Positions 29,701 through 37,208 of a stretch of DNA of 64,000 nt are shown piece after piece. Source of the stretch: Ifrita kowaldi (lineage: Eukaryota > Chordata > Aves > Passeriformes > Cinclosomatidae); NCBI GenBank assembly GCA_013398055.1, contig VZRS01014568.1, forward strand, positions 459,902-523,901. The letters run 5' to 3'. Each line of letters starts with the position of its first letter. Positions within the stretch are counted from its first letter, which is position 1. Below the pieces are notes generated by a model. It did no database searches and was not told where the DNA came from. It saw nothing but the letters and a program-made list of their open reading frames with translations. A program made the position numbers and the translations under genes.

Positions 29701-32700
29701 CCCTGCTGCTCACTGCCAGAATCTGTTGGGATGGAAGAATGCGACTTTGTCCTTTGCCAGCTTTCACTAGTGCAGTGACCAGATCTGACAAAGAGAGCAA
29801 ATAGCTTTAAATACACCAATGCTCTGCTTTCATCAGCTTCTGAAGGGAAATGAACAATAAAAGTTCACCCTGTTTGCCCGTGTTCAAAGTCTGCTCCCAA
29901 GTCAGAAATGCAAGAACATGAGGGTTTGCTTTTTCTGAATTTGTGGTGATCTGTAAATACATGGAAGTTGCTCTAAAATGTGCCTGTATTAGGCTCCATC
30001 TTCCTGCACAAAGTGATTTTTAGTGGCACCAGGAAGACAACTCAAGAGCACAAAGGATTGGGATCACATGCCTTGTTACTGCCTTTAATCTCTCCTTGCC
30101 TTTTGGCATTGCTGCCTAGTTCCACATTTTGATTGAAGAACACAGTACAAGTGTAGTTTGTCTTGTCCATGGAAACAACAAACATTCGTAATGAGCTAGA
30201 ATAATGACAAACCCCAGCAGCTTTACTGTTTGTGTGAACAACTGAAATGTCTTGTAAATTAGACATCTTGAGGGGTTAACAGGTGCCGGATGCTTTTCCC
30301 TCTAGCTGCATGCTTTTTTCATTAAAAAAACGTCTAAGACACGTGTGCTTTTTTCAAGTACAAAATAGACAGGGTTGAGAAAAATGGATCATTAATATTG
30401 AGGGAAATATTTCCTTGATGGTATAAAACTTACACTCTACTAAATTAAAATATTCTGTAATAGTACTAAGTTTTTCAAAAGTCGGGAGTCTAATCTTTAA
30501 TAGACTAGAGTGACCTGATTAAATTGATTGTTCAGGTGGAGGAAGCTGAGAGGAAGTTAAACAATAAAATAGTACTTCAAGCAGCAGTGTACTGATGTGC
30601 TCAGTTAAAATTATGATATTTAATGTATTAGTGGAATAATGCATTCAAAATGCTGTGCAGGTGCTGTCACACACAGCATCTGGTTCAGTGAGGTCCAGTG
30701 TAAAGGCTTAAAGATTATCACAGTTGGGTGCTGCAGCTGTTAGTAATAATTTGGTTGTAATTATTCCTTTTGGCAATTCCAGCAGCTTCTCTAAAATAAA
30801 AGTGCTTCAGTGTCTAATAATGGTTAATCTTCGTGAATTATGTGAAGGTGCACCTCTTAATATCTGCTGGCAATAGTCTTTAGCAGCACTTGGTTGTTGG
30901 TCCTTCTAGCTTTTTATGTTGACAGTGACCCTTGAATATTTCGTGAAGTTCATTGCTGACTGGGGTCAAAATTTGAAAACAGATTCTCCTTTAGAGAGTC
31001 TCCTAAGATCCTATTTGGATATCCCAAAAGATGGTTTAGAGGGAGAGAAAAAAAGGCAACGTTTTTCCCCTCTCTAAAGACCAAATAACTACAAGTTCTC
31101 ACCAGGGAATGTAGCAAGCTGAAAGTGGATGGAGAACGTGAGGGGACAGGTGCTCAACTCTTTTTAACTTCTCTGCACTGCTTTCTCTCTCTCCGATGGG
31201 CTTCACTCCTCCTGGGCATGCTGCAGCTGGTGCCGGTAGGAGTGCAGCAGGGTTGTCCCTGCTCCGGGCAGTCCTGCAGCACTTCCATCCTGGGAAGAGC
31301 CTGCCATAGACCATAGCATATGGTGAGGAAAGCAGGACTCTGTCTCCCCCTGCTGAGTCATACCCTCAGAAGGAAGGTCACAGGGTTTAGTTTTCACTCA
31401 GCTAATTAACTTCTGCCACTAATCAAATAGCAATTAGTAGATTGAATGCTTAATTAACATTTTATAATTAAGAAATACACTGCACATAATGAAATATACT
31501 GTAGTGAAAGGTATCTCATTCTTATTTCTCTTCATTATGTATCTGGCTGCCAGTTTGCTCTGATATAATCAGTGGTGGGAGAGGTAGTTAGTCGCACATT
31601 AATTAAACTCTTGTTCTAATTTATAAGTGGATTTTAAATTAAAAATCTTCCCAACTTGCATTTGAGAGTAAATTATCAACTTTTACTTGGGCTGTACTGA
31701 AATGATATAGTGGCTGTTATATTGATCTCCTATCAGTAAACTAGGCTGCAGTTTTAGGCTGCACTTCATTTCTTGCACACTGTATTTTTAGCACAGCATT
31801 TTGCATATCCACATTTAAGCATTGTGCCTTTTTTTACTTTGTGTTGCTGTGACTTTACAACTGAGTTCCAAAATAAAGGAAAAAATAATCGCCTTTTCAT
31901 TTCAGTATGAATCTGCTGACTTTCCTCTGGCTTCAGAGCCTTGTTGTTATGTAGAGATGTTGATAAACTTCAGCCCAGACTTGTCCATGTGGAAACTGCT
32001 TCTGATAAAGATGTTTTCATGTCTAGGATGAAGTGGTGAAGTTGACAGATAAATGTCTTAACAATGCAATTGAGAGCCCAGTCGTAGCAGCAAAGTGGCT
32101 TCCAGCAGATCTCAAAAGCAATATCCTGAAGGCCCAGGCAGAAGCAGGGCACAAGGTAAATACTTGACTGAACAGGGCTGTGATGCTCTCAAATGTTTTA
32201 TTTCTCTTCAACTGCCCCGTGTTGCAGAAGGTGCCTTGCAGATAAGGGTGTTATCTTCTGTCCTTCATGATACTCAACAGGTAACAGGACAAGACCCTGA
32301 GCAAGCCCTAGTTTGAGTGGTCATTGAGACAGGTAACCTCCAAAGGTTGCCTTCTAATCAAGCAATTACTCTGCCACTAAGACTGTGCTTCTTGCATGTG
32401 GTAGGACATTCCTTAGGAAATAATGGTATTTTATTTGGCTATGTTGGTGAATTATTTTTATTTCTGCACTGAAGTTGTCACACAGAATTGATGTTCCAAG
32501 TCCCTGAGCTATAGATGAACAGGACGTTTTTGTGCTGGGATGCAGACACTCAGCTCTACTGTGTATCTCAGAACTGACACAAGATGGAAACAGATATCAG
32601 AAATGTATGACTCTGTCCATTTCTTCCTCTCAGGCTGGAAAAGATGACAGCATGACAGGTGTTAAGAATTCCAATATTCAGGAGGCTGCTGCCAGGTACT

Positions 32701-35700
32701 GAATAGATTTGTAAGAAGCATGTGGTGTAGTTACCCCAGTACTGTACTGAGAACCTGCAGTTCTGTGTGGTCTGCCAGTGACTCAGTCATCATTGCATTT
32801 TACCTTGCATAGGGTACCTTAACCTCATGACTGTGAAGTGTTTTTGAAATGAAAACCAGGATTGTAATTGCTGAGTTTTATTATATACAAGATAATACAG
32901 ATGCTCTTCATTCTCCCATACTTGATGACCATTGTTGCAACAGCAATTTCAATCGCTAATTAGTTTTGAAATGTGAACAGCTTCGGTGTGGGGAAAGGGG
33001 ATGTGTCTGTTCACGGTAGCTGTTTTCTAGTGGAGAAGAAAAATGGTGTACAAACCCCTGACAGTGACAGTTGCTTTCCTGAGAATTACTAAATATGAAA
33101 TAATTGCAGGGTCCAGTGGAATTGCAGGCACTGAAAAAGTTTAAAAGGTTACAACATCTAATTTCTTGTCCATTTGGGAAGATGCACATTTCAGACCTCA
33201 AAGAGCAGAGGGTGATACTGTAAATAAATTGTACGTTAGCAATCCCAAAACTGTGCTGTAAGAAGTGATTCATTAAGAGCTTTCCATGGAAGGTTGTACC
33301 TGTTTTCTGTTTTGTTTTCTGTTGGTTTGTGCCAGGAACATTCTCCTGTCAGGCAAATCACAGAGCAGTCCTCCGGCAACCAGTCCGGTATTTCAAGATC
33401 CAAGAGAACTGCTGAGAGCAATCCCTGCTTCAAACACCTTTGTTCCGTAAGTGACTCTGGAGAAACATGTTTCTGGGGCAAGGGGACCTCGTGGCGATTA
33501 TCTTGAAAAGGTCTGAAAAGATGAGGAACAGTTGCTGAGCATTTAGGCTACATCTAATTAAGCAGGTTTACAGATGCTTTTTTAATTACTGTTGCGGCAG
33601 TTAATCAGTGTAGGCCAGGCCTCGGGGTGAGTATCCTTGCAAGCAGCCAGTGAATCTCACATGTTCAGAAAGGACCGAGATGCCTGACATCCTGCTGCCC
33701 CTGGCTCTAAAGAGGAAGATAAGAGGATGACGGGAAAGGCTTCAGGCAAATTAGACTCAAGGGCTGAAGAAATTCCTTTGAGATAGAACATATCGATACT
33801 GTTGGGTGTATACACAGCTGTAGCTGGAGCTATGAGAGAGCAGTAATCTGTGGAGGTAGCTGGAAGCCATTTACATTGACATACAAACATCAGTCTTCTG
33901 TCTGCCTCAGTGGAACTGGTGTCAAGGTTTTGGACTATCTGGGAAGCAGCACTGTTCCACGCTATCCAGGCAGGGTGCTAATGAGAATGTTTTCCTCTTC
34001 CAGTAATATGTTGAATGAGGACAATGCTGACTCTAACCACGAGGACCTGCTAATTCCAGCTAATCTGGCTCCAGCTGAGGAGGCTGCTGTTTCAAAGGTA
34101 TCACCACCTGCCAGCCTGAAAGGTTTCTGTGTCACATTCTGGGCTCCCGATGCCTCCAGGCAAGCCCAGCAGACCTTGCTGCATGCCTCTCATAACTCTG
34201 TGAATGCCAGGGGCTGAGGAATGCCAGAGAGTGCTTTCTGAAGCAGGCAGGGACACTGCACAGATCTTTCCAAAGGCCATTTCTGCGTGTCCTTTCAGGT
34301 TCTTGGTGTGACTCTTGTTTTTCTAAACTGATTGTTTTTCTTACACTGGTGGGGACCCCCTTACATCCCAACGATTTTATGCTCCTGTGAGGAGACTTTA
34401 GGGATGAAATGCTGACATAGGCAGTTCCCATCGAAAGGACCACAGAAGGAAAAGTTTAAATTCAAAGTTCATTTGTTATATTCTAGTTACCTTAAGGTAA
34501 TTTTTAACTGGACTCCATGAAGGGCACAAATTCGGGGATTAAACTTTCTTTTGTCCCTCTCCAGAAGAAAAGCGGAGTCCAGTAGCATTACTTGAGCAGA
34601 CTTGACAATTTGTTCTGGATGACTAAAGCACCCTGCCCTGTAGCTCTTGCACCCTGCCCTGTAGCTCTTGTGCCTCTAAACCAGTATTACATAGCTGATC
34701 CCGCTGATTAGTCCTAAATTTCACCTTCTGAGTTCAAGCACCCCACTCACAGACCTTGCTGGTATCTCAAATGGTGCAGTACCCACCTTTGCAGTGGCGA
34801 AGGGACAGTTTCACTGCTTGCTTACGGTGGGAATGATGCTGTTTCCAGTACATTGATGAGAATAAGGGAAATTTAAAGGCCATTAAAAAAAGATCAAATG
34901 GAAATACTTGAAAAAATAGGCCTGATAAAAAGTGGTGTTTATTAAAGATACTGGTCTCTAACTCAGGAAGCCACTAGAGTATTCAGTAGACCTGTGTGGT
35001 TACTACTGAAAATTCAATTCAAAACTGATTTATTCCATAGAGCACTCCAGATGACCAGGACGTTTCCTTAACATCACTGACAGAGAATCTAATTGACTTT
35101 ACAGAAGCCACACCTCGGGTAAATGTATTTCAAACCCAAACTTCTTCCTTTGCACATAACAGTGGTTTTTAGTCATGAACTCTCCTCTGGCTTTAGTGTT
35201 TGTCTGCCAGACTTGGATCTGCGGCAGTGGAGTGAACTGATGGACAGGGATCACTGCTCATATGGCCCCCACCTGCAGGGTGGCTGGTGTAGGGATGTAG
35301 ACTTCACAGCTTTGTAGGAGAAATGAAGGAACCTGAAGAGTGATCTGTGCCACAGGAACCTCTAGTACTGTTTTAGTAGGACCTTCAAGTGCCAGCCTGC
35401 TTCTCACACTTTTGGGGATACATAAGGCTTCAGAAATTATATGGGAAGATGTCTGTACATGTGTATATGTCTGTATAGGTACAGATATACATACAAAATA
35501 AATACTTGAAAAGTAAACTTTTAATACAAATCAACCCTTTTACACAGATAAAAAGAAATCTCTTAGAATCTGTGGTGGCAAAATGGAGTTACATTGCATG
35601 CACCAATAGAAAGGGGGAAGAAGCAGGACCTTTAAACTCTTCACAGTAGTGTGCTCTGGGTTAAGGTTGCCCACAAAGCACTAAAAGATGGTGGATTCTT

Positions 35701-37208
35701 TCCTTTGGAAGAGGGCACTGAGTTGAAACTGCTCCCAGTGAGTGTCTGGCTCTGTGCTCAGTGGGTGCCACATCTCCTGCTAATCACTAGTGTGATTCAA
35801 AGGCTAACGAGGGGCAAATATCTGAGATTGTTTTGGGGGAAGTGTTGTTGTGGGAGGCAGTACTATTCTGAGAATGTTCTCGGCTACTTTCAACCTTTTC
35901 ATGGATCTTTTGCTTGCTTTTTGTAGGTATCTTCCCAGCCCATTGTAACACCGAGGTGGATAGTGCCAGTGAGTTACTTGACCATTTCTTAACAAAGAAA
36001 AAAAGAAAGCTTTTGTCATGATTAGGAAATGGGGGTTCAAGTTAAATAGTAAAATACAATAACTTTTAATAATTTGAAGGTCTATAAAGTAACGTACCAG
36101 ACCAAAAATAAAGCAAACTAATTCAGGTGGAGTAAATCAGACAACATACCCTGTTAATAGTTCATTTTTGCTGGATTGCACTGCAGGTAAATGCCATAAA
36201 ACTTCTTAAAGAATTTGTATTTAGTAAAGCCCAGGCTGGAGTTTAATGAATCCTATTTTTGCCAGTTATAAGTAAATCATACTAAAAAGTTAGCTTGTCT
36301 CATCCTGGCCGGTGTTTGAGTTTCTTCTTTCGTTCTCCCCCATTCAGACGGGACTGATTTCCAACGGGCCTTTGGGAAATAATGTTGCCTTATCTTTGAA
36401 GGCAGTGAAAGGCAGCACGGAGACCCTGATGTCCTCAGCTGGACTGACACCATCCCAGCAGACACCCGAAGTCCTTGCTAGGTGAGGTCTCCTCAGCTCA
36501 CTCCACAAGTCTGTATGAGCACTCTTACTGCTCCACTGGCATAGTTACAGGAGTCATTTAGACACAGTGCCTTGTTCTGCTGTGCTAATAAACTGTGGTG
36601 CTGTCTCACTTCATAGCATTTGAAATATTACAAATAAGATGATGTGTGTGTATTATAATTTCACTTCAGTTTCTTTCCTTATCTGCTCACATGTTCTAAT
36701 ACTGGACTAAAGTTATGGTACAGAAACATTTTCTGAGAAATCGATTTACAGTGTTTCAGTACCTTCCAGAGGATTGTTGAGGGTGAAGAGGGATGTCCCC
36801 CAGTTATTTCCAAGCTGTAAGGGTGTCAGAAAACCAGATTGGTAGAGGCCTTTTCCCTTGCTGTTCCATTCTGCCATGCTGGTGAGGCAGAGTGATGGCA
36901 GAGATCGTCAGGCCTTGCAGTGACCATCTTAAAAAAATGGCAGTGGTGCTACTGCTGCACTGTTTGAATGTGATTTGGTTTGCTCTTCTGCAGTTGTCCA
37001 TTAGGAAGGTTTGTCCGTTGGTCTCTTTAAGTTACGAGGGGAACAGCCATGAATGCTCTTTAAAGCAGCACTCATCCCTTGTAATACATTGTGGCAAACC
37101 TTTTTGGAGGAGTGTATTTACAGAACCTTGTTTTTCCCCCCCCTCTTTAGCCCAGTTACTGAGGATGCTACAATAAGAACAAAATGTTTGCTCACCACTG
37201 AACTCTAG
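2679..37208 (+). CDS. EPB41L5: EPB41L5, band 4.1-like protein 5 (FERM protein), 3' part of gene, 22 coding exons
   Basis: The product is a FERM scaffold of the Yurt/Lulu family. Known roles (family knowledge) are binding the Crumbs tail, limiting apical membrane, and remodelling cadherin and integrin adhesions during epithelial-mesenchymal transition, at the cell cortex. Exons: 2679-2721, 3844-3922, 6403-6447, 6759-6811, 8989-9109, 9517-9604, 10214-10302, 10477-10546, 11234-11403, 11871-11977, 12670-12697, 14971-15013, 15315-15430, 26149-26315, 26817-26911, 32027-32155, 32634-32695, 34004-34097, 35041-35118, 35927-35968, 36348-36481, 37151-37208. All junctions are GT-AG. They total 1911 nt, which is 636 codons plus TAG with no frame break. 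Signatures are [50 protein letters not shown] and the end LLTTEL. The human protein is 733 residues, so about 95 N-terminal residues lie outside. HWLD.[9 protein letters not shown] separates it from EPB41L4A and EPB41L4B. The T-E-L end fits a class I PDZ ligand pattern (inference). Confidence 0.96.
3844..3922 (+). CDS. EPB41L5: EPB41L5 visible coding exon 2 (F1-F2 link)
   Basis: Follows tttgcag and precedes gtaaga. It codes GPPYCLHFRVKFYSSEPNNL then REELTR, residues 15-40 plus two bases. The 'F.VKFY' and 'EELTRY' motifs mark the start of FERM lobe F2. Confidence 0.95.
6403..6447 (+). CDS. EPB41L5: EPB41L5 visible coding exon 3 (F2)
   Basis: Forty-five bases between a ctacag acceptor and a gtaagc donor. 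It codes YLFVLQLKLDILSG, the first helix of the acyl-CoA-binding-protein-like F2 lobe. Confidence 0.95.
6759..6811 (+). CDS. EPB41L5: EPB41L5 visible coding exon 4 (F2)
   Basis: Between ttggcag and gtgagt. It codes KLECPFDTAVQLAAYNMQ, the F2 motif 'A.QLAAY'. It ends one base into an alanine codon that the next exon completes. Confidence 0.95.
7565..8172. repeat. Direct duplication of ~303 bp, copies separated by an N
   Basis: 7565-7867 and 7869-8172 are the same sequence except for one extra A in the second copy (7950). They abut at a single N (7868), inside an intron. Such a pair at an N is what two overlapping contig ends joined without merging would look like. Confidence 0.93.
8989..9109 (+). 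CDS. EPB41L5: EPB41L5 visible coding exon 5 (F2)
   Basis: Between ttttgtag and gtactg. It codes [19 protein letters not shown] then RFVPTQTEEMELAVFEKWKECR, residues 74-114. 'LGDYDPAEH' is the FERM F2 signature, and the sequence is nearly identical to human EPB41L5 here. Confidence 0.96.
9517..9604 (+). CDS. EPB41L5: EPB41L5 visible coding exon 6 (end F2)
   Basis: Between atttcag and gtatgt. It codes GQTPAQAESNYLNKAKWLEM then YGVDMHIVK, residues 114-143. The motif 'A...YL..AK.LEMYGVD' is the PROSITE-type FERM signature at the F2-F3 border. Confidence 0.96.
10214..10302 (+). CDS. EPB41L5: EPB41L5 visible coding exon 7 (F3)
   Basis: Between an aattag acceptor and a gtaaga donor. It codes [20 protein letters not shown] then GDTKIGLFFW, the first strands of the PH/PTB-like F3 lobe. 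Confidence 0.96.
10477..10546 (+). CDS. EPB41L5: EPB41L5 visible coding exon 8 (F3)
   Basis: Between ctggcag and gtagat. It codes [20 protein letters not shown] then DEQ. 'FFWP.I..LDFKK' spans this and the previous exon and is typical of 4.1-type F3 lobes. Confidence 0.95.
11234..11403 (+). CDS. EPB41L5: EPB41L5 visible coding exon 9 (end F3)
   Basis: The largest exon of the gene seen here, between a ctttaag acceptor and a gtcagt donor. It codes [40 protein letters not shown] and SSSRSGFIRLGSRFRY, residues 197-252. '[17 protein letters not shown]' is the closing F3 helix. Confidence 0.96.
11871..11977 (+). CDS. EPB41L5: EPB41L5 visible coding exon 10 (FERM-adjacent region)
   Basis: Between a tttttag acceptor and a gtaaaa donor. 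It codes SGKTEYQTTKTNKARRSASF then ERRPSKRYSRRTLQMK, residues 253-288. 'RRSASFERRPSKRYSRR' is the very basic FERM-adjacent segment, with several serines in kinase-like basic contexts. In this family that region is phosphorylated and controls FERM function. Confidence 0.95.
12670..12697 (+). CDS. EPB41L5: EPB41L5 visible coding exon 11 (28-bp micro-exon)
   Basis: Only 28 bases, between tttttgcag and gtaaga, coding AYTAKLEET. It keeps the phase (G|CA in, AG|T out). Exons this short are often missed by gene predictors. Confidence 0.85.
14971..15013 (+). CDS. EPB41L5: EPB41L5 visible coding exon 12
   Basis: Between tctttcag and gtaagg. It codes SAAHNTVISQTNGSQ, matching the human stretch with 'STQSNGSQ'. 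This is linker after the FERM-adjacent region and probably disordered. Confidence 0.92.
15315..15430 (+). CDS. EPB41L5: EPB41L5 visible coding exon 13
   Basis: Between ctccaaag and gtatgt. It codes SWNAKPNLPVPTAVPSAPVL then VEIENLPRSPGASQQDKK, residues 313-350. 'APVLVEIENLP.SPG' is conserved with human EPB41L5. The donor opens the 10.7-kb intron. Confidence 0.94.
19296..19300. repeat. Target-site duplication, left copy (GCAAT)
   Basis: Identical to 19953-19957 and abutting the TG end of the LTR. The sixth base outward (A) also matches, but it is part of the terminal CA on the right side, so 5 bp is the better reading. Confidence 0.85.
19301..19952 (-). mobile_element. Solo LTR of an avian endogenous retrovirus, ERVL-like, 652 bp
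   Basis: The element begins TGTGCC and ends AGACA on the plus strand, so its termini are TG...CA with TGT/ACA inverted ends. It is flanked by the perfect 5-bp direct repeat GCAAT (19296-19300 and 19953-19957). Five-base duplications are typical of ERVL-class insertions. On the minus strand it carries an AATAAA (19440-19435) upstream of a T-rich stretch, consistent with minus orientation. There is no internal viral coding region, so this is a recombined solo LTR. Family naming needs a repeat library. Confidence 0.87.
19953..19957. repeat. Target-site duplication, right copy (GCAAT)
   Basis: Identical to 19296-19300 and directly follows the CA end of the LTR. Confidence 0.85.
20190..20400. promoter_or_regulatory. 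Isolated CpG-dense patch in an EPB41L5 intron
   Basis: About 200 bases with a very high CpG density, alone in an AT-rich 10.7-kb intron and starting about 240 bases right of the LTR. On the plus strand a pyrimidine-rich tract ending in ctccag (20193-20215) sits at its left edge, but I found no matching donor. Possible readings are an alternative promoter, a GC-rich repeat, or part of an unannotated transcript. Confidence 0.4.
20624..20651. repeat. Perfect 10-bp inverted repeat with 8-bp loop
   Basis: ATCTATCTAT at 20624-20633 pairs with ATAGATAGAT at 20642-20651. It is AT-rich and probably arose from GATA-type simple repeats; no function is implied. Confidence 0.7.
22009..22540 (-). mobile_element. 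CR1 LINE 3' fragment, antisense
   Basis: The plus strand shows the reverse complement of the avian CR1 3' end in order: gaatagctgaggctggaggg, ggagatcatgcagtcccctc, a block like 'ccaaggatggagacttcaca', 'tgttccagactctttgttgt', and 'acccagagctgggcacaaca ctccagg'. It is diverged (many substitutions) and 5'-truncated, as CR1 copies usually are. The right boundary is uncertain by about 60 bases. Confidence 0.85.
26149..26315 (+). CDS. EPB41L5: EPB41L5 visible coding exon 14
   Basis: Between ctttgcag and gtaagc. It codes CIPLVDLLDSTELPETCVDD, AVGRPVVGLATGDSEEAVSC and PPPDTKETAAEKADSN, residues 351-406. The start 'KCIPL..DLL.S' aligns with human. The rest is acidic and poorly conserved. Confidence 0.93.
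26817..26911 (+). CDS. EPB41L5: EPB41L5 visible coding exon 15
   Basis: Between tttttcag and gtactt. It codes PFEDTFLKLKQLETERSSPV then PTERPNVNINIQ, residues 407-438. 'LKQLE.E.S' and 'N.NIN.Q' match human. A short coiled-coil-like helix is possible. Confidence 0.93.
26912..32026 (+). other. EPB41L5 5.1-kb intron, nothing recognised
   Basis: AT-rich, with short ORFs and a brief TG run near 27109. An alternative last exon for a short isoform could lie here, since human EPB41L5 has shorter forms, but I could not identify one. Confidence 0.55.
32027..32155 (+). CDS. EPB41L5: EPB41L5 visible coding exon 16
   Basis: Between atgtctag and gtaaat. It codes DEVVKLTDKCLNNAIESPVV, AAKWLPADLKSNILKAQAEA and GHK, residues 439-481. 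'VVKLT.KCLNN.IESP' and 'LKSNILKAQ.EA' are clear human matches. This exon follows a 5.1-kb intron. Confidence 0.95.
32634..32695 (+). CDS. EPB41L5: EPB41L5 visible coding exon 17
   Basis: Between cctctcag and gtactg. It codes AGKDDSMTGVKNSNIQEAAA, residues 482-501, aligning with 'NANVQDAA' in human. It ends in phase 2 (AG|). Confidence 0.9.
33336..33446 (+). CDS. EPB41L5: Candidate extra (cassette) exon of EPB41L5, 111 bp
   Basis: Seen: a long T-rich tract ending in tgccag, 111 bases with no stop in the frame set by the flanking exons, then the strong donor gtaagtga. The length is a multiple of three and entry and exit are both phase 2, so it can be included or skipped without changing the frame. 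It would add 37 residues: RNILLSGKSQSSPPATSPVF then QDPRELLRAIPASNTFV, and its final CC completes a proline codon with the next exon. No counterpart exists in the human protein as I remember it. It may be bird-specific, alternatively spliced, or a chance open stretch. Confidence 0.6.
34004..34097 (+). CDS. EPB41L5: EPB41L5 visible coding exon 18
   Basis: Between cttccag and gtatca. It codes SNMLNEDNADSNHEDLLIPA then NLAPAEEAAVSK, aligning with human 'SAVLNENN...L.L..PA'. It is acidic and probably disordered. Confidence 0.92.
34628..34670. repeat. Two tandem copies of a ~21-bp unit
   Basis: GCACCCTGCCCTGTAGCTCTT occurs twice in a row in the intron after visible exon 18. Confidence 0.9.
35041..35118 (+). 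CDS. EPB41L5: EPB41L5 visible coding exon 19
   Basis: Between attccatag and gtaaat. It codes STPDDQDVSLTSLTENLIDF then TEATPR. 'SLTENLID' is a conserved block of the C-terminal tail. Confidence 0.95.
35927..35968 (+). CDS. EPB41L5: EPB41L5 visible coding exon 20 (42 bp)
   Basis: Between tttttgtag and gtgagt. It codes VSSQPIVTPRWIVP; 'TPRWIVP' is identical to human. Its 14 whole codons in phase 0 make it skippable in frame. Confidence 0.93.
36348..36481 (+). CDS. EPB41L5: EPB41L5 visible coding exon 21
   Basis: Between cattcag and gtgagg. It codes TGLISNGPLGNNVALSLKAV then KGSTETLMSSAGLTPSQQTP and EVLA. Only 'G..SNG' resembles human, so this is the fastest-changing part of the tail. Confidence 0.88.
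37151..37208 (+). CDS. EPB41L5: EPB41L5 last coding exon
   Basis: Follows ccctctttag. It codes SPVTEDATIRTKCLLTTEL and then TAG at 37206-37208. The final 'KCLLTTEL' is identical to human EPB41L5, which fixes the end of the gene's reading frame. Confidence 0.96.

Noticed and set aside
2679..37208. Assignment to EPB41L4A instead of EPB41L5
   Set aside because: The general FERM motifs fit both, but HWLD.[9 protein letters not shown], the basic block RRSASFERRPSKRYSRR and the tail TPRWIVP...KCLLTTEL belong to EPB41L5.
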